Part shown: positions 47,246 through 57,663 of the stretch, piece by piece
Position numbering within the stretch: position 1 is the first letter of the stretch
Layout: each line of letters opens with the position of its first letter
From: Polaribacter irgensii 23-P
Lineage (GTDB): Bacteria; Bacteroidota; Bacteroidia; Flavobacteriales; Flavobacteriaceae
Reading direction: 5' to 3'
Length of the DNA: 64,000 nt
Assembly (NCBI RefSeq): GCF_000153225.1
Contig: NZ_CH724148.1
Span: forward strand, 1,630,842 to 1,694,841
Position numbers and translations under genes: made by a program
Notes under the pieces: model-generated
Told to the model about the DNA's origin: nothing
Seen by the model: only the letters and a program-made list of their open reading frames with translations
Databases searched by the model: none

Positions 47246-47279
47246 CACCCGCAATCAGGACATACCTGATACGACTTCT

Positions 47280-47364
47280 GGAGAAATGGCAGAGCGGTCG
47301 AATGCGGCAGTCTTGAAAACTGTTGACTGTAACAGGTCCGGGGGTTCGAATCCCTCTTTCTCCG
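47280..47364 (+). tRNA. tRNA-Ser (UGA)
   Basis: Class II tRNA with a long variable arm. Acceptor GGAGAAA pairs with TTTCTCC; the anticodon loop CTTGAAA reads TGA; T-loop GGTTCGAATCC. Length 85 nt; CCA is not encoded. Confidence 0.97.
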
Positions 47365-47369
47365 CAACA

Positions 47370-47402
47370 GAAACCCACAACATTGTTGTGGGTTTCTTAT
47401 TT
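47370..47402 (+). terminator. tRNA-Ser terminator
   Basis: GAAACCCACAAC pairs with GTTGTGGGTTTC around a 3-nt loop, followed by TTATTTT. Confidence 0.9.
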
Positions 47403-47989
47403 TAAAAAAACAAACTCGTTTGTGTTTTTAAATCATAGAATGAAAAGTTTTAAAACTATCAACGAAGTTGCCGCTTTAAATATTTTCACAACCGAGTAAC
47501 CTCAACAGTAAATTAATTCTAAATTGTTTTTTATCCCTTTTTTATCCCTTTTTCAGCTCTTTCATAGTTGTAAAATAATTATAATAGTTTTCCAAAAAAT
47601 ATCCTAAAATACTATTCTATTGCTGCACCTATTCAAAGAATAGAAAGCGAGGTATTGGGGTATTTGTAGCGGTATTGTGGAACGAACTTTTGCAAAAGCA
47701 ACTATTTATTTCAACTCACAAGAAGGTATTCTAGCCATATAAGTGTGTACATTTGAAAAAAAAAACAGAAAACACCTGACGTCAAAATTAAAAATTAAAC
47801 TAATTATAATCAAAAGCAGATTGTAGTTTTACTTGTACTCAGGGACCTTAATAGTCGATTAAAATACCATAAAATAGTACCGTATAAAACCTGCACTTAA
47901 TTCAGTTTATAGTAAAAAAATAGTCATCTTTATATTTGTACTGATTTCAAAAAATTTTGCACGTAAAGATTACTTTTAAAATAAACGAA
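47403..47989 (+). other. Gap of about 590 bp between tRNA-Ser and sbcD
   Basis: No gene can be supported. It includes an imperfect tandem TTTTTATCCC repeat around 47530-47552 and a TATATTTG -7 box at 47931-47938 for sbcD. tRNA-Ser genes are common integration sites, but no integrase or duplicated tRNA end was seen. Confidence 0.5.
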
Positions 47990-49192
47990 ATGAAAATACT
48001 TCATACTGCCGATTGGCATTTAGGACATCGATTGCTGGAACATTCTCAGTTAGAGGAACAAACTTTGTTTTTAAGTTGGATCGAAAGTTACATTATCGAA
48101 AATAATATTGATGTGCTCTTAATTTCGGGAGATATATTTGATACTGGCACACCTTCTCATCAAAGTTTAGGAATGTATTACAACTTTTTGGTACAGTTAA
48201 AAGCAACAACTTGTAAATCTGTTGTTATTACCGGTGGTAACCATGATTCTCCAGGAACTTTAAATGCACCCAAGCAGCTATTAGATGCGTTGTCTATAAA
48301 GGTAGTTGGTAAAGCTACTGAGAAAATTGAAGATGAAGTTTTTGAAATTGAAGTACTTGGAGAGAAGGTGATTGTTGGCGCCGTTCCTTACTTACGTGAC
48401 GGCGACATTAGGCGCGCAGTAGCTGGAGAATCCTTTGACGAATTAACAGATAAGTATAAAACGGCATTAATCAATCATTATCATGCATCCGCAAAGCAAT
48501 GTGAAAAAATAAATACAAGCAAAGCACCTGTTATTGCGATGGGTCATTTATTTGCCACTGGTGGCTCTGTTTCTGATAGTGAACAAAATATTTATGTTGG
48601 TACTTTGGGTCATATTGGCGCTGAGGATTTTCCAACTTATTTTGATTATATCGCTTTAGGTCATCTGCACAGACCCCAAATAATTGGAGGAAATGCTAAA
48701 GTTAGATATTCTGGATCGCCAAATATATTAAGTTTTAGTGAAATTGATTATGATAAGAAGGTCATTATTTTAACGATAGAAAATAACACAATTACTACGA
48801 TTAAAGAGGGTGTTATTCCTTGTTTCAGAGAGTTTTACAGGCTAACAGGAACGGTAGTTGAATGTACAGATCAATTCCCTAATATTATTTCTAATTTGTA
48901 TCAATTAACACCCTGGGTAGAAATTGTATTGAATGAGGACCGCTCCGTAAATACAGATTCTTTAAAAGAAATGGCCAAAAATCACTCATTTGAAATATTA
49001 AAAACTTCCTTTAAAAATCAACGGAAAACGAAAGGGATTGAAGAGCTTTTGGAAAATGCGAAATCTATCAAAGAATTGGTACCCACAGAAGTCTTTAGAT
49101 TAAAATGTAAAGAAATGGGCTTTGATTTAGAAGAACAACCAAAAATTTGGGATGCTTTCAATGAAATTTTACAATCCGTTAAAAGTCAATAA
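47990..49192 (+). CDS. sbcD: Exonuclease subunit SbcD (Mre11 family)
   Basis: Metallophosphoesterase nuclease that with SbcC processes DNA hairpins and protein-blocked ends. The 400 aa protein begins MKILHTADWHLGHRL and has the metal ligands DWHLGH, SGDIFDTG, GGNHDSPG, MGHLFATGG and ALGHLHRPQ. I chose the ATG at 47990 directly before the phosphoesterase motif, rather than an upstream non-ATG start. SbcC follows after 12 bp. Confidence 0.96.
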   Translation: MKILHTADWHLGHRLLEHSQLEEQTLFLSWIESYIIENNIDVLLISGDIFDTGTPSHQSLGMYYNFLVQLKATTCKSVVITGGNHDSPGTLNAPKQLLDALSIKVVGKATEKIEDEVFEIEVLGEKVIVGAVPYLRDGDIRRAVAGESFDELTDKYKTALINHYHASAKQCEKINTSKAPVIAMGHLFATGGSVSDSEQNIYVGTLGHIGAEDFPTYFDYIALGHLHRPQIIGGNAKVRYSGSPNILSFSEIDYDKKVIILTIENNTITTIKEGVIPCFREFYRLTGTVVECTDQFPNIISNLYQLTPWVEIVLNEDRSVNTDSLKEMAKNHSFEILKTSFKNQRKTKGIEELLENAKSIKELVPTEVFRLKCKEMGFDLEEQPKIWDAFNEILQSVKSQ

Positions 49193-49204
49193 AAGTAGCG
49201 AAAA

Positions 49205-52200
49205 ATGAAAATTTTAAAAATAGAATTGCAAAATATAAATTCATTAAAATCTGATACTCCTATTGTTATTGATTTTGAAAATAACCATTTTAAAGATGTT
49301 GGGTTGTTTGCTATTACGGGGGCTACAGGTGCTGGAAAAACGACTATTTTAGATGCGATAACAATTGCATTATACCACAGTGTGCCGCGCTTTAAGAGTT
49401 CAAAAGGAACACTATTAGATGTTATTAGTTTTGGTGCTGATGAGGCGTTTTGTTGCGTTACCTTTGAGAATAATGAAGTTATTTATGAGGGATTTTGGGG
49501 TATGCGTTTGGCAAATAAAACAGGTGTATCCTTAAAGAATCCGATCGAAAAAGTAAGTTTGAAAAATGTATCTTCAGGGAAAACGCTAGCGGATCAAAAA
49601 AGAAAATATATTGAAGAAGTTGAAAAAGTGACTCAATTAGATTACAATCAGTTTTTACGATCTGTAATGTTGGCTCAAGGGGATTTTGCTTCTTTTTTAA
49701 CGGCTAAAGGACCCGACAAAGGAAGGTTGTTAGAGCAAATTACTGGAGAAGAGATTTACAAGAAAATTGGTCAAGGTATTTTAGATAGAAAGGCAGCTGA
49801 AAGTAGCAAATTGGAAGAGATGCGATCCAAAATTAATTCTGATGATATTTTAATAGCAGAGAGAAAAATTGAATTAATTCAAAAAGATAAAGAGCTCGAT
49901 ATTCAAGTTGAAAAAGCAGAAAAAGAAATAGAATCTATCCAACTTATTGTGAATTGGTATCTCAAGTCACAGGAACTCACGAGCGCATCTGAAAAGTTTA
50001 CACAAAATTCAAAAGAAATAAATATACAAATTGAAAACCATAAGACTGAATTTCAATTATTAGATTTAAACGAAAAAGCAGAACCCTTCCAAGAGCTTAT
50101 TCAGGATTTTAATAGAAATGAAAAAAATAGTACTGAAAAGACGCATCAATTAAAAGCGCTAGAGGATGTGTTAACTGTTTTTAAACCTAAGATTGAACAC
50201 GTGACGACACTTTCTAACAGACACGCAATTGAACTAGACAACGCAGGAAAAAACTTTGAAGCTTGGTTGCCTAAATTTGATTTAATTACAAGGCTAGACG
50301 GTGTTTTAAGGAATGAAGCTGAGCAAAAACAAAAATTAAAAGAGAGGTTAGAAGAATTAATGTTGCAAGGCAAAGCATTGCAGCAAGAAGAAGAAAAGGT
50401 ATCTAGGGATTTAACCAGTGCAAAGACAAATATTGAGGTTGATGAAACATTTATAAATCAAAATAAATTTTTAAAAGAGGTTGATTCAGAAATTTCAAAT
50501 TGGACAACAGGTTTAACAACCCTAAAAGGAAATAAAGAAACGTTGAATGAATATGCTTTATTTATTATTCAGAAAAACAAGAAAACAGAAAACACTTCCG
50601 CAGAACTAACGAAGAACAACGAGCTGCTCATAAAAAAAACAGTATCAATCGATAAAATTGAGAAAGAGCTCTTTGCTATTAATGAGCAATTATCTAAAAA
50701 TAATCTTGCCGATTTATTAGCAAAAGAAAAGACATTAATTTTCGCTGAAACGAACTGGAAACAATTTAAAAACTTTTCAGAAGAAATAACGAAAGAGGAA
50801 AAAGAAATTGAAAGAAAATCGAACCTAAAGAAAGTATTTGCAGCTGATTTAACCGAGTTAGAGAAACAAATTGAAGAGGTCAAAAAACAAATCATTACGC
50901 AAGAAGTTGCTGTTACTGATGCTGAAAAAATTTTAGATTTGGAAAAAAGTATTTCTAAATATGAAGAGGATCGTCAAAACTTAATGAAAGGAAAACCCTG
51001 TGGTTTGTGCGGTTCTACCGAGCATCCATTTACAAAAAACCTACTATCAATTGGGGTATCAAAAGCGCAGCAAGAATTAAACAGCCGAAGAGTTCAGTTA
51101 AAAAGTTTGAACGATTTAAAAACAGAATTGTATAAGAAAGAGACTCAATTTTCTACAAATATTGAGAGCCTAACTCAGCAAATAAATGCGCTAGCCGAAG
51201 ATTTAAAGGAAGTGCTATCAAAAGTAAAACAATTAAATATTGAATGTGAATTAACCAATTCAGCCAAGATTGATATTGAGATAAAAGCGTCTTCTGAGAA
51301 ATTAAAGGCACTCGAAGTTGGCATAGCATCTGCACAAAAATTACAAACTGACAAAGATCAATTATCGGAGAATTATAAGGGACAAAATCAGCTTCTGAGC
51401 AATTTGCAAACCAAAGATGCTACTCTTAAAGAAACGATTAAAAATGCAACAGCTGAAATTACGGGCAAACAAAAATCGGTAGATAATTTAACCAACATCT
51501 GCGTTGTTTTAGAAAATGAATTAAAAATAAAATTATCTAAATTTAATTATAAAGTACCTTTAATTGAGAACACAACTCGATTTATTGAAACCATAGAGGC
51601 GGCGATACTTAAATTCAATAAGATGCAACATAATGTAAATGTGCTTTTATCAGAAGTTAAGGTTTACAATAATACACTTCAAAATATTGAGAATTTACTA
51701 GCCACAAATGCGAAGGATCGAACTACTTGTGGAGCAGAGATTCTTACATGTGAAACTAAAATTCATCAATTGAGCACTGAACGTGTGGCCATTTTACCTC
51801 TTGATCTTACTGTAGCAATGAAAAGAGCAAGCTTACAATTAGTAAGCAAACAATTACTTGAGAAAGTGGAAGTAAGCAAAAAAGATCAGCAAAAATTATT
51901 AGACGCTAAAAGGGAAAAAGAAGCTTTAAAAGTTGAAAATAGCAAAGAGCTAAAAGATTTAAAAGATGGATGGAATACGTTACAATTATCTCTCAATGTG
52001 GCTCTTAAAAACAGTGATTTTAATTACCGAAAAGATATTGAAAACGCCTTATTACCAAAAGATATTAAGCAAACTTATACTCAAAATAAAGAGCGAATAA
52101 AAGAAAGTCTACTTAAACTAAAAACGCTAAAAGAAGCAAATTCAAACGCAATAGAGGCATTAAATAAATCTAAAAACTTTGAAATATTAGAAGTGGAAAG

Positions 52201-52858
52201 CAAGCTAATTTTAGAGGAACTGAAACTCACAAATAAAGACTTTTTGACCCAAAGAGGTGAAATAGCGGAGGCCTTTAGAAAAGATCAAGAAATAAAAGAT
52301 CGAAATCAAGAAATTTATAAAAAAATCGATGCGCAAGCAGTAATATATAATGTTTGGAAAGAATTATTTAAAATTATAGGAAACTCTAAAGATGCTTTTA
52401 ATGTGTATGTGCAACGTTTAACTTTAAAACATTTACTAGATCTTGCGAATGTGCATTTATTCAAATTAAATAAGCGATACTCATTAAAAATAGAGGCTAC
52501 TTATAAACCTAAAGAAGAACTTAATTTTAATTTAATTGACCATTATCAAACGGACCAAGCGAGATTGGTTGACACTTCAAGTGGTGGTGAAAAATTTATC
52601 ATCAGTTTAGCTTTGGCTTTAGGACTCTCTGATTTAGCGAGTAAAAACGTAAAAATTGATTCTCTTTTTATTGATGAAGGTTTTGGAACTTTAGATAGCA
52701 ACACCTTAGAAACTGTAATTTCTACGCTAGAAACTTTACAGTCACAAGGAAAAATGATTGGAATAATATCCCACGTAGAAAATTTGAAAGAACGCATTCC
52801 TACGCAAATACAAATTACAAAAAAAAGCAACGGAATTAGTGTTGTTGAAATCCAATAG
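49205..52858 (+). CDS. sbcC: Exonuclease subunit SbcC (Rad50 family)
   Basis: SMC-like ATPase partner of SbcD, 1217 aa. The N-terminal Walker A is ITGATGAGKTTILDAI (around residue 40), followed by the QGDFASFLTAK conserved segment. Two long coiled coils then flank a zinc hook CGLC (residues 599 and 602, in KPCGLCGSTEHP). The C-terminal part holds the signature DTSSGGEKFIISLALALGLS and Walker B SLFIDEGFGTLD. Length and layout are normal. Base use (A-rich) follows the coiled-coil composition. Confidence 0.97.
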   Translation: MKILKIELQNINSLKSDTPIVIDFENNHFKDVGLFAITGATGAGKTTILDAITIALYHSVPRFKSSKGTLLDVISFGADEAFCCVTFENNEVIYEGFWGMRLANKTGVSLKNPIEKVSLKNVSSGKTLADQKRKYIEEVEKVTQLDYNQFLRSVMLAQGDFASFLTAKGPDKGRLLEQITGEEIYKKIGQGILDRKAAESSKLEEMRSKINSDDILIAERKIELIQKDKELDIQVEKAEKEIESIQLIVNWYLKSQELTSASEKFTQNSKEINIQIENHKTEFQLLDLNEKAEPFQELIQDFNRNEKNSTEKTHQLKALEDVLTVFKPKIEHVTTLSNRHAIELDNAGKNFEAWLPKFDLITRLDGVLRNEAEQKQKLKERLEELMLQGKALQQEEEKVSRDLTSAKTNIEVDETFINQNKFLKEVDSEISNWTTGLTTLKGNKETLNEYALFIIQKNKKTENTSAELTKNNELLIKKTVSIDKIEKELFAINEQLSKNNLADLLAKEKTLIFAETNWKQFKNFSEEITKEEKEIERKSNLKKVFAADLTELEKQIEEVKKQIITQEVAVTDAEKILDLEKSISKYEEDRQNLMKGKPCGLCGSTEHPFTKNLLSIGVSKAQQELNSRRVQLKSLNDLKTELYKKETQFSTNIESLTQQINALAEDLKEVLSKVKQLNIECELTNSAKIDIEIKASSEKLKALEVGIASAQKLQTDKDQLSENYKGQNQLLSNLQTKDATLKETIKNATAEITGKQKSVDNLTNICVVLENELKIKLSKFNYKVPLIENTTRFIETIEAAILKFNKMQHNVNVLLSEVKVYNNTLQNIENLLATNAKDRTTCGAEILTCETKIHQLSTERVAILPLDLTVAMKRASLQLVSKQLLEKVEVSKKDQQKLLDAKREKEALKVENSKELKDLKDGWNTLQLSLNVALKNSDFNYRKDIENALLPKDIKQTYTQNKERIKESLLKLKTLKEANSNAIEALNKSKNFEILEVESKLILEELKLTNKDFLTQRGEIAEAFRKDQEIKDRNQEIYKKIDAQAVIYNVWKELFKIIGNSKDAFNVYVQRLTLKHLLDLANVHLFKLNKRYSLKIEATYKPKEELNFNLIDHYQTDQARLVDTSSGGEKFIISLALALGLSDLASKNVKIDSLFIDEGFGTLDSNTLETVISTLETLQSQGKMIGIISHVENLKERIPTQIQITKKSNGISVVEIQ

Positions 52859-53674
52859 AAAAATAAGGGCATTGAACTATTATTTCTAAACTCCACTAAA
52901 TACTATATAAAAACTCCTTAATAACGAAAAGCAATATTTAACATACTCCCTTCACTCAAAAAAACAGTACATATAAAGTCATAGATTGAAACACTCTTTT
53001 TACAAGTACCTGTTTCAAAAGGGTAAAATTCTTGCTGCTATTCAAAGAAATTCGAATCGCAGAGACCAACGCACAGAATATTTTAAAAGGGCCCAAAGTG
53101 CGGTGCTTTTTACGTTTAAAAAATAGCGTGCGCTCAAAATTATTCTTTCTAAAAGGAGGAGGTTCTTTATTTAAACGTATTTTTTTCGTTATCAAGATTA
53201 CCGTAGAAAAAGCTTTTTATTAAAGTGCAAAAAGCAAAATTTAGGCTGCGCATTTTTGGAAATAATTTTCAATAATAGGATCTAAAAATTCTTAAAAATT
53301 AAAATAATAGCACGTATTTTTAAAATGATCAAACATTGTCTAAAAAAGAGAAATAGGTCGTACTTTTAAGAAATCGTTCAGACCTTTTTAAGAGGACTCG
53401 CTGCGTCACGAAAAATTGTTTGAATTCATGACTATTTTACAGAAAAAATAAGATAATCTGTAGCAGGTGCAGTTTATAAAAACTTATTCTTTTGTACGGA
53501 AATCAGTATTTTGAAAAAATAAAAAGGATGCTGAACAATAAGCGAAATGATTAAAAACTAAATGTAAAAATTAGGATGAATCACAAGAAAAATAAATCAA
53601 GTTGAGCTTATTAAATGAAATTAATAGGAATGAATAGCAAAATAAAATTTACTTTTTAGCAATAGAAAAAAAAT
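52859..53674 (+). other. Gap of about 815 bp after sbcC
   Basis: Only short, low-complexity reading frames on both strands, none with a recognisable domain or good start. It may hold decayed sequence. No hairpin terminator stands out right after sbcC. Confidence 0.5.
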
Positions 53675-54058
53675 ATGAATCGAGAGAAAAGAATTGAAAT
53701 ATCAAAAACGACGATCTTTAAAGCAGTATTTCCAAACACTACAAATCACTATGACACCTTATTTGGTGGAACGGCGATGCTTTTAATGGACGAAACTGCA
53801 TTTGTAACTGCAACAAGATTTAGTCGGCAACGCATGGTTACCGTAAGTAGCGATAAAATTGATTTTAAGAAACCGATTCCAGCAGGAACCATCATCGAAC
53901 TAGTGGGATATGTTACTTACGTTGGAAATACAAGTTTAAAAGTTAGAGTAGATATTTTTGTAGAAGAAATGTACTCCGAATTTAGAGAAAAGGCAGTTTC
54001 GGGAGAATTTACTTTCGTGGCTATCGACGAAAATAAAATACCAATAAAAATACTTTAA
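53675..54058 (+). CDS. Acyl-CoA thioesterase (hotdog fold)
   Basis: A 127 aa hotdog-fold thioesterase of the YciA/BACH type, hydrolysing acyl-CoA. Motifs: FPNTTNHYDTLFGGTAMLLM (the N...H-D-T-x-F-G-G box), DETAFVTATRFSRQRMVTVS, and DKIDFKKPIPAGTIIELVG. It stands alone between gene-poor stretches and has a clear terminator. The in vivo chain-length preference is unknown. Confidence 0.92.
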   Translation: MNREKRIEISKTTIFKAVFPNTTNHYDTLFGGTAMLLMDETAFVTATRFSRQRMVTVSSDKIDFKKPIPAGTIIELVGYVTYVGNTSLKVRVDIFVEEMYSEFREKAVSGEFTFVAIDENKIPIKIL

Positions 54059-54073
54059 CAAATATTTCCTAAG

Positions 54074-54107
54074 AACAGCGCTATCCGTGAAGGGTAGCGC
54101 TGTTTTA
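54074..54107 (+). terminator. Thioesterase gene terminator
   Basis: AACAGCGCTATCC pairs with GGGTAGCGCTGTT (one G-U) around the loop GTGAA, followed by TTTT. Confidence 0.9.
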
Positions 54108-54618
54108 AAATCGATACACTGACATTGCTTACAATGCTTCTTTTAAGATGGAATTGCAGCGTGGGAATATACTTTTATTTTAAAAGCCACACGTATAGAT
54201 TCTAATCAACTATTATAAACTTCTATCGTGCGTTGCATTTTGCTGATGAATTTTGCTTTAAAATTGCACACATAAAATCTTTACGTTGTATTTATCTCGT
54301 TTTCCTAACAACAAAAAAAAACCATCCTTTAAAAATTGGTATGTACATTTTTCGGTGTATTAACTCTAATTTAGGATCGAAATAAACAGCCTTTGGGTGT
54401 TTAATTTTCATACTTGTATCGACGCGTTTTCGGAGTCGATTGGTGCGAGGCTTTCTTGAGGTAAAAAGAAGGTATTTAGAATTCGGGGTGTTTTTTGTAG
54501 CATAAAATCTATTTTGAAACTTTCAAAAATCCTTGATATATTATGAATATTACTTTTACCAACATTGAGTTACTAAAAGGTAGTTTTAAAAATTAAACTT
54601 CACTAAAATAGAGGAGCT
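54108..54618 (+). other. Gap of about 510 bp before the DUF-like pseudogene
   Basis: No gene or RNA recognised on either strand. The sequence has scattered stops in all frames; nothing supportable. Confidence 0.45.
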
Positions 54619-55059
54619 TTCGATTATACGGCACTCATATTACAAATTTTATTTTTAATCGATGCCGGTTTAGTGGTCCTTATTTGGTTGGTGCAACTTA
54701 TCATATATCCAAGTTTTACGTATTACCAACCTGAGAACTTATTTAAATGGCATCAGAAATATACTAGCCGTCTTGCATTTGTAGTAATCCTTTGAATGCG
54801 CAGTCAATTAATTCTGGCAGTTGTTGCTATTTTTTGTGCATTCAATATGTTGCATACCTGCTCCTTGCTTCTTGTGCTATTTTTATGGTCTCTTACCTTT
54901 GTTTGTTTTGCACCATTCCATTTTAAAATCTCTGAAAAAAATACAAGTCAAAATATCTTACAGCGATTAATTCGTAAAAATTGGATTCGGACTTTCCTTT
55001 GTCCTCCTTCTTTATTTTTCATCTTACCGGGTTTATCTCTTTCTAATAGAAAACGTTAA
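54619..55059 (+). pseudogene. Broken paralogue of the four-helix membrane protein at 57664-58098
   Basis: In one frame, after a lost start, the translation LIDAGLVVLIWLVQLIIYPS, then SFTYYQPENLFKWHQKYTSR, aligns without gaps with the intact minus-strand protein. A TGA at 54793-54795 interrupts it where the intact copy has Leu. The rest (MRSQLILAVVAIFCAFNMLH onward) stays open to 55059. DNA identity in the best stretch is roughly 80 percent by eye. No ATG is found at the expected start near 54619 (TTC there). The copy is inverted relative to its partner, with xseA-xseB between them. Confidence 0.85.
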
Positions 55060-55295
55060 AACAGAAATAAAAAGTAAACACTATAAATAGCACCAATATG
55101 AAGCAATAAAAGGCTATTCTCTTTTTAAACACAATAGGAGTAATCCCTCTTTTATGCTACCAATTTATTTAAATTATGGTAGCGGAATAAAATAAGCAAT
55201 GTATCTTCATGGTTTTAGCTGTAAATAGGATGTCTTAAAAAATTATGCGGGGAGTGCAAAAAATTAGTTAAAACAGACCAAATTTTTGAGGAACA
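55060..55295 (+). other. Short gap between the pseudogene and xseB
   Basis: AT-rich, no gene, no clear terminator for xseB. Confidence 0.4.
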
Positions 55296-55505
55296 TTACA
55301 AACCAAGTTTTTCAATTATTCCCTGTACTTTCTGTTCTGTGTTTCTTAATTTGTCTTGGCAAAATTTAGATAAAGCAGCGGCTCTAGTAACTACTTTTTC
55401 TAGTTGATCAATACTTACTTCGTCATTTCTTAAATTTTCCAAAATTAATTCAAGTTCTTTGGAGGCTTCTTCATACGTTAATTTTGAAATCGGTTTATTT
55501 TCCAT
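55296..55505 (-). CDS. xseB: Exodeoxyribonuclease VII small subunit
   Basis: Small subunit of exonuclease VII, 69 aa. It has the family pattern LTYEEASKELELILENLRND and VSIDQLEKVVTRAAALSKFC. Its ATG overlaps the xseA stop codon by one base (TAATG), so translation is coupled. It forms an alpha-helical hairpin that packs on XseA. Confidence 0.95.
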   Translation of the reverse strand: MENKPISKLTYEEASKELELILENLRNDEVSIDQLEKVVTRAAALSKFCQDKLRNTEQKVQGIIEKLGL

Positions 55506-56878
55506 TAATTCTCTTGTTTTATGTATTTTGTGATGATTATTGCATCTTGAAATTCTAGTTTAATTATGCTGTCTTTTTCTAAGGGTTCGCCTTTATAAAG
55601 ATTTCCATTTACACGGGGTATGGCAAAGCCCTTTTTAAGAATTGTTTTCGGACTACTGGATGCTATTTGGATTAAAGAATTGGAGAGTGCTGTTTTTTTA
55701 GTATTGATTACATGGTCTACGAGCAATCCCAGCATTTCAAGTTGTTTTTTTACGATCCTTTCTTTATTGTCAATGATTCTTTTACTTTGCTGTAATTGTT
55801 CTTGATTGCTTAATAACAGGGTGTTGTTTTCTTCATTAATGAGATTGCTAATTCTGGCAGTTAAACGATTCATAAGGGTATGCAAAGTTCCTCTTTTGAG
55901 ACGCGTAAAAACATTTGAGGCATGCGTAATGCCTTCTGTATGTAATACCAATTCCCCGAATTTTCTCTCTAGTAAATTTTGTTGTTTTTCATAAATCAGA
56001 GCATACGTGCTCAGTATCTTTTGCTCAAAGTCGTATGATTTGTTTACAATGTAATTGGATACTTCTGTAGGTGTTTTAAAAGCTTGATTGGCGGCAAAAT
56101 CTATTACTGTGATGTCTGTTTCGTGACCAATCCCGGAAAACACGGCACTTTGCATTTTGCTGATTTGTTTAGATATTTCATAAGAATTAAAAACATCTAA
56201 ATCCATCTTAGAACCACCGCCCCTAATAATTACAATACAATCGTATTTTTGCTTATTGATTGTTTTAAGTTTTCTAAGAATTTCTAATTCAGCTCCATTA
56301 CCCTGAACAGCAGAAGAAAATATTTCTAAATTATATTTGTAATTGTAATGGTTGTTTTGAATGTTTTTAATAAAATCTTCGTATCCAGAAGTGTTTTCTG
56401 AAGCTATAACGGCTATACTTGAGATTACTAAGGGTACTTTAATTTGCTTATTTAAATCAATAACGCCTTCTTTTTTAAGTCTATCTAAAGTTTCTTGTCG
56501 TTTCTTTTCGATTTGACCAACCGCAAACTCTAAATTTATAGCTGTAATTAAAAGGCTCAAACCATGAGCGGTATCGAATTGAATATTTGTGTAGCATAAG
56601 ATTTCGTTACCTTTTTTAAGGATATTGCTAAAATCTTGTCCTAGTACTTCACGAATTTGAGAAATATTTTGACTCCAAATTATTGCTTTACATTTTGCAA
56701 CAGTTTTGCCATTTATGTTTTCTGCCAGTTCAATATACGTATGGCCAGACCTGTGAAAATTAATATTTATAATTTCTACTTTAAGCCAAAAATATTTGCC
56801 ATCTATGTTATCATCGATAATCGTCTTTACACGATTTAGTATTTTTGATAAGGAATAATAAGAGGGTAGGTTTGACAA
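55505..56878 (-). CDS. xseA: Exodeoxyribonuclease VII large subunit
   Basis: Catalytic subunit of exonuclease VII, which degrades single-stranded DNA. The 457 aa protein has the N-terminal OB fold (YFWLKVEIININFHRSGHTY) and the catalytic domain with VIIRGGGSKMDLDVFNSYEI, AVFSGIGHETDITVIDFAAN and a coiled-coil stretch. The start is a TTG (complement of 56876-56878); a stop three codons upstream leaves no other in-frame start. Confidence 0.95.
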   Translation of the reverse strand: MSNLPSYYSLSKILNRVKTIIDDNIDGKYFWLKVEIININFHRSGHTYIELAENINGKTVAKCKAIIWSQNISQIREVLGQDFSNILKKGNEILCYTNIQFDTAHGLSLLITAINLEFAVGQIEKKRQETLDRLKKEGVIDLNKQIKVPLVISSIAVIASENTSGYEDFIKNIQNNHYNYKYNLEIFSSAVQGNGAELEILRKLKTINKQKYDCIVIIRGGGSKMDLDVFNSYEISKQISKMQSAVFSGIGHETDITVIDFAANQAFKTPTEVSNYIVNKSYDFEQKILSTYALIYEKQQNLLERKFGELVLHTEGITHASNVFTRLKRGTLHTLMNRLTARISNLINEENNTLLLSNQEQLQQSKRIIDNKERIVKKQLEMLGLLVDHVINTKKTALSNSLIQIASSSPKTILKKGFAIPRVNGNLYKGEPLEKDSIIKLEFQDAIIITKYIKQEN

Positions 56879-57018
56879 TTTGCTTTAAACTGATTTAAAT
56901 GAAGTTGCAAATATAAAACAGAATTACACCTTAAAGAAATGCAATGACCAACAATAATATATTTTGAAGGATTCAAAAAAAATGAAAGAAAAAAATGTTT
57001 GTGAGGCGTTGCACCAGG

Positions 57019-57543
57019 TTAACGTTCTTTGGTCTTATATCCTTTATAAAAACCAATTAAAAAATCTACAAACCATTTTACAGATAAAAAAAACAACCAT
57101 AAGATGGTAACTGAAAAATGCCAAAGAAAATTTAAAATATTTAGAACAAGGCTGAATGCTAAAAAAGTTAATTGAAGTATCGCTGCGTTTTTACCTCGTA
57201 TTTGAATACCACCCAATTTGAAACTTGAAGAACGAGGTTTGAATAAATTATAAGAACCTCTGTTATTTTTTATTGAGGTACTCACACCACCTTTTGAAAT
57301 ATTGAACTGAAAAGGTCCACTGTTAAACCTACCTATAAATTGAAAGTTACCGCGTTGAAATCCCATTCTAGCACCTTTAAACAATCTTTTATGAAGTCGA
57401 ACACCGTGGTTGGTGTTTATAGTAGTGCTATACCCACCTTTGGAAATTGTTTTCGTTGCAGAAATACCTCCCGTTCTAGAAATACGAACATTCTTGCCGT
57501 GATGCTCTATTCTCTTTTTAGGGGGTTTGATGTTTTTGGGCAT
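57019..57543 (-). CDS. Basic glycine-rich membrane protein, unrecognised
   Basis: Function unknown. The 174 aa protein has a very basic N-terminal half, with repeating glycine/serine segments (ISKGGYSTTINTNHG, FNISKGGVSTSIKNNRGSY) that weakly recall DUF4236 repeats. Two or three hydrophobic helices follow at the C-terminus (LQLTFLAFSLVLNILNFLW, VTILWLFFLSVKWFVDFLIG) and end in KGYKTKER. It lacks a signal peptide. The neighbours (xseA upstream in position, the unknown membrane protein) give no pathway. The coding call rests on the long frame and coherent domain layout. Confidence 0.65.
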   Translation of the reverse strand: MPKNIKPPKKRIEHHGKNVRISRTGGISATKTISKGGYSTTINTNHGVRLHKRLFKGARMGFQRGNFQFIGRFNSGPFQFNISKGGVSTSIKNNRGSYNLFKPRSSSFKLGGIQIRGKNAAILQLTFLAFSLVLNILNFLWHFSVTILWLFFLSVKWFVDFLIGFYKGYKTKER

Positions 57544-57663
57544 AATTGGTGATTCAACTTTAATCGATTTTTAGAAGGTAATGTTGTTTTTAATAACTTT
57601 CCAGTCCAAAATTTACAGAAATTAATAAAAGCAATTGAAGGCGATACACCTAATGAGCATCCG

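Noticed and set aside
47128..47378. Two overlapping frames antisense to tRNA-Ser
   Set aside because: They read the complement of tRNA-Ser (for example [10 protein letters not shown]), the same artefact.
47403..47989. Integration scar next to tRNA-Ser
   Set aside because: No duplicated tRNA 3' end, integrase or cargo was found, so the gap is reported only as empty.
52956..53223. Overlapping small frames on both strands after sbcC
   Set aside because: Both strands are open over the same low-complexity sequence, there is no start signal, and no domain is recognisable.
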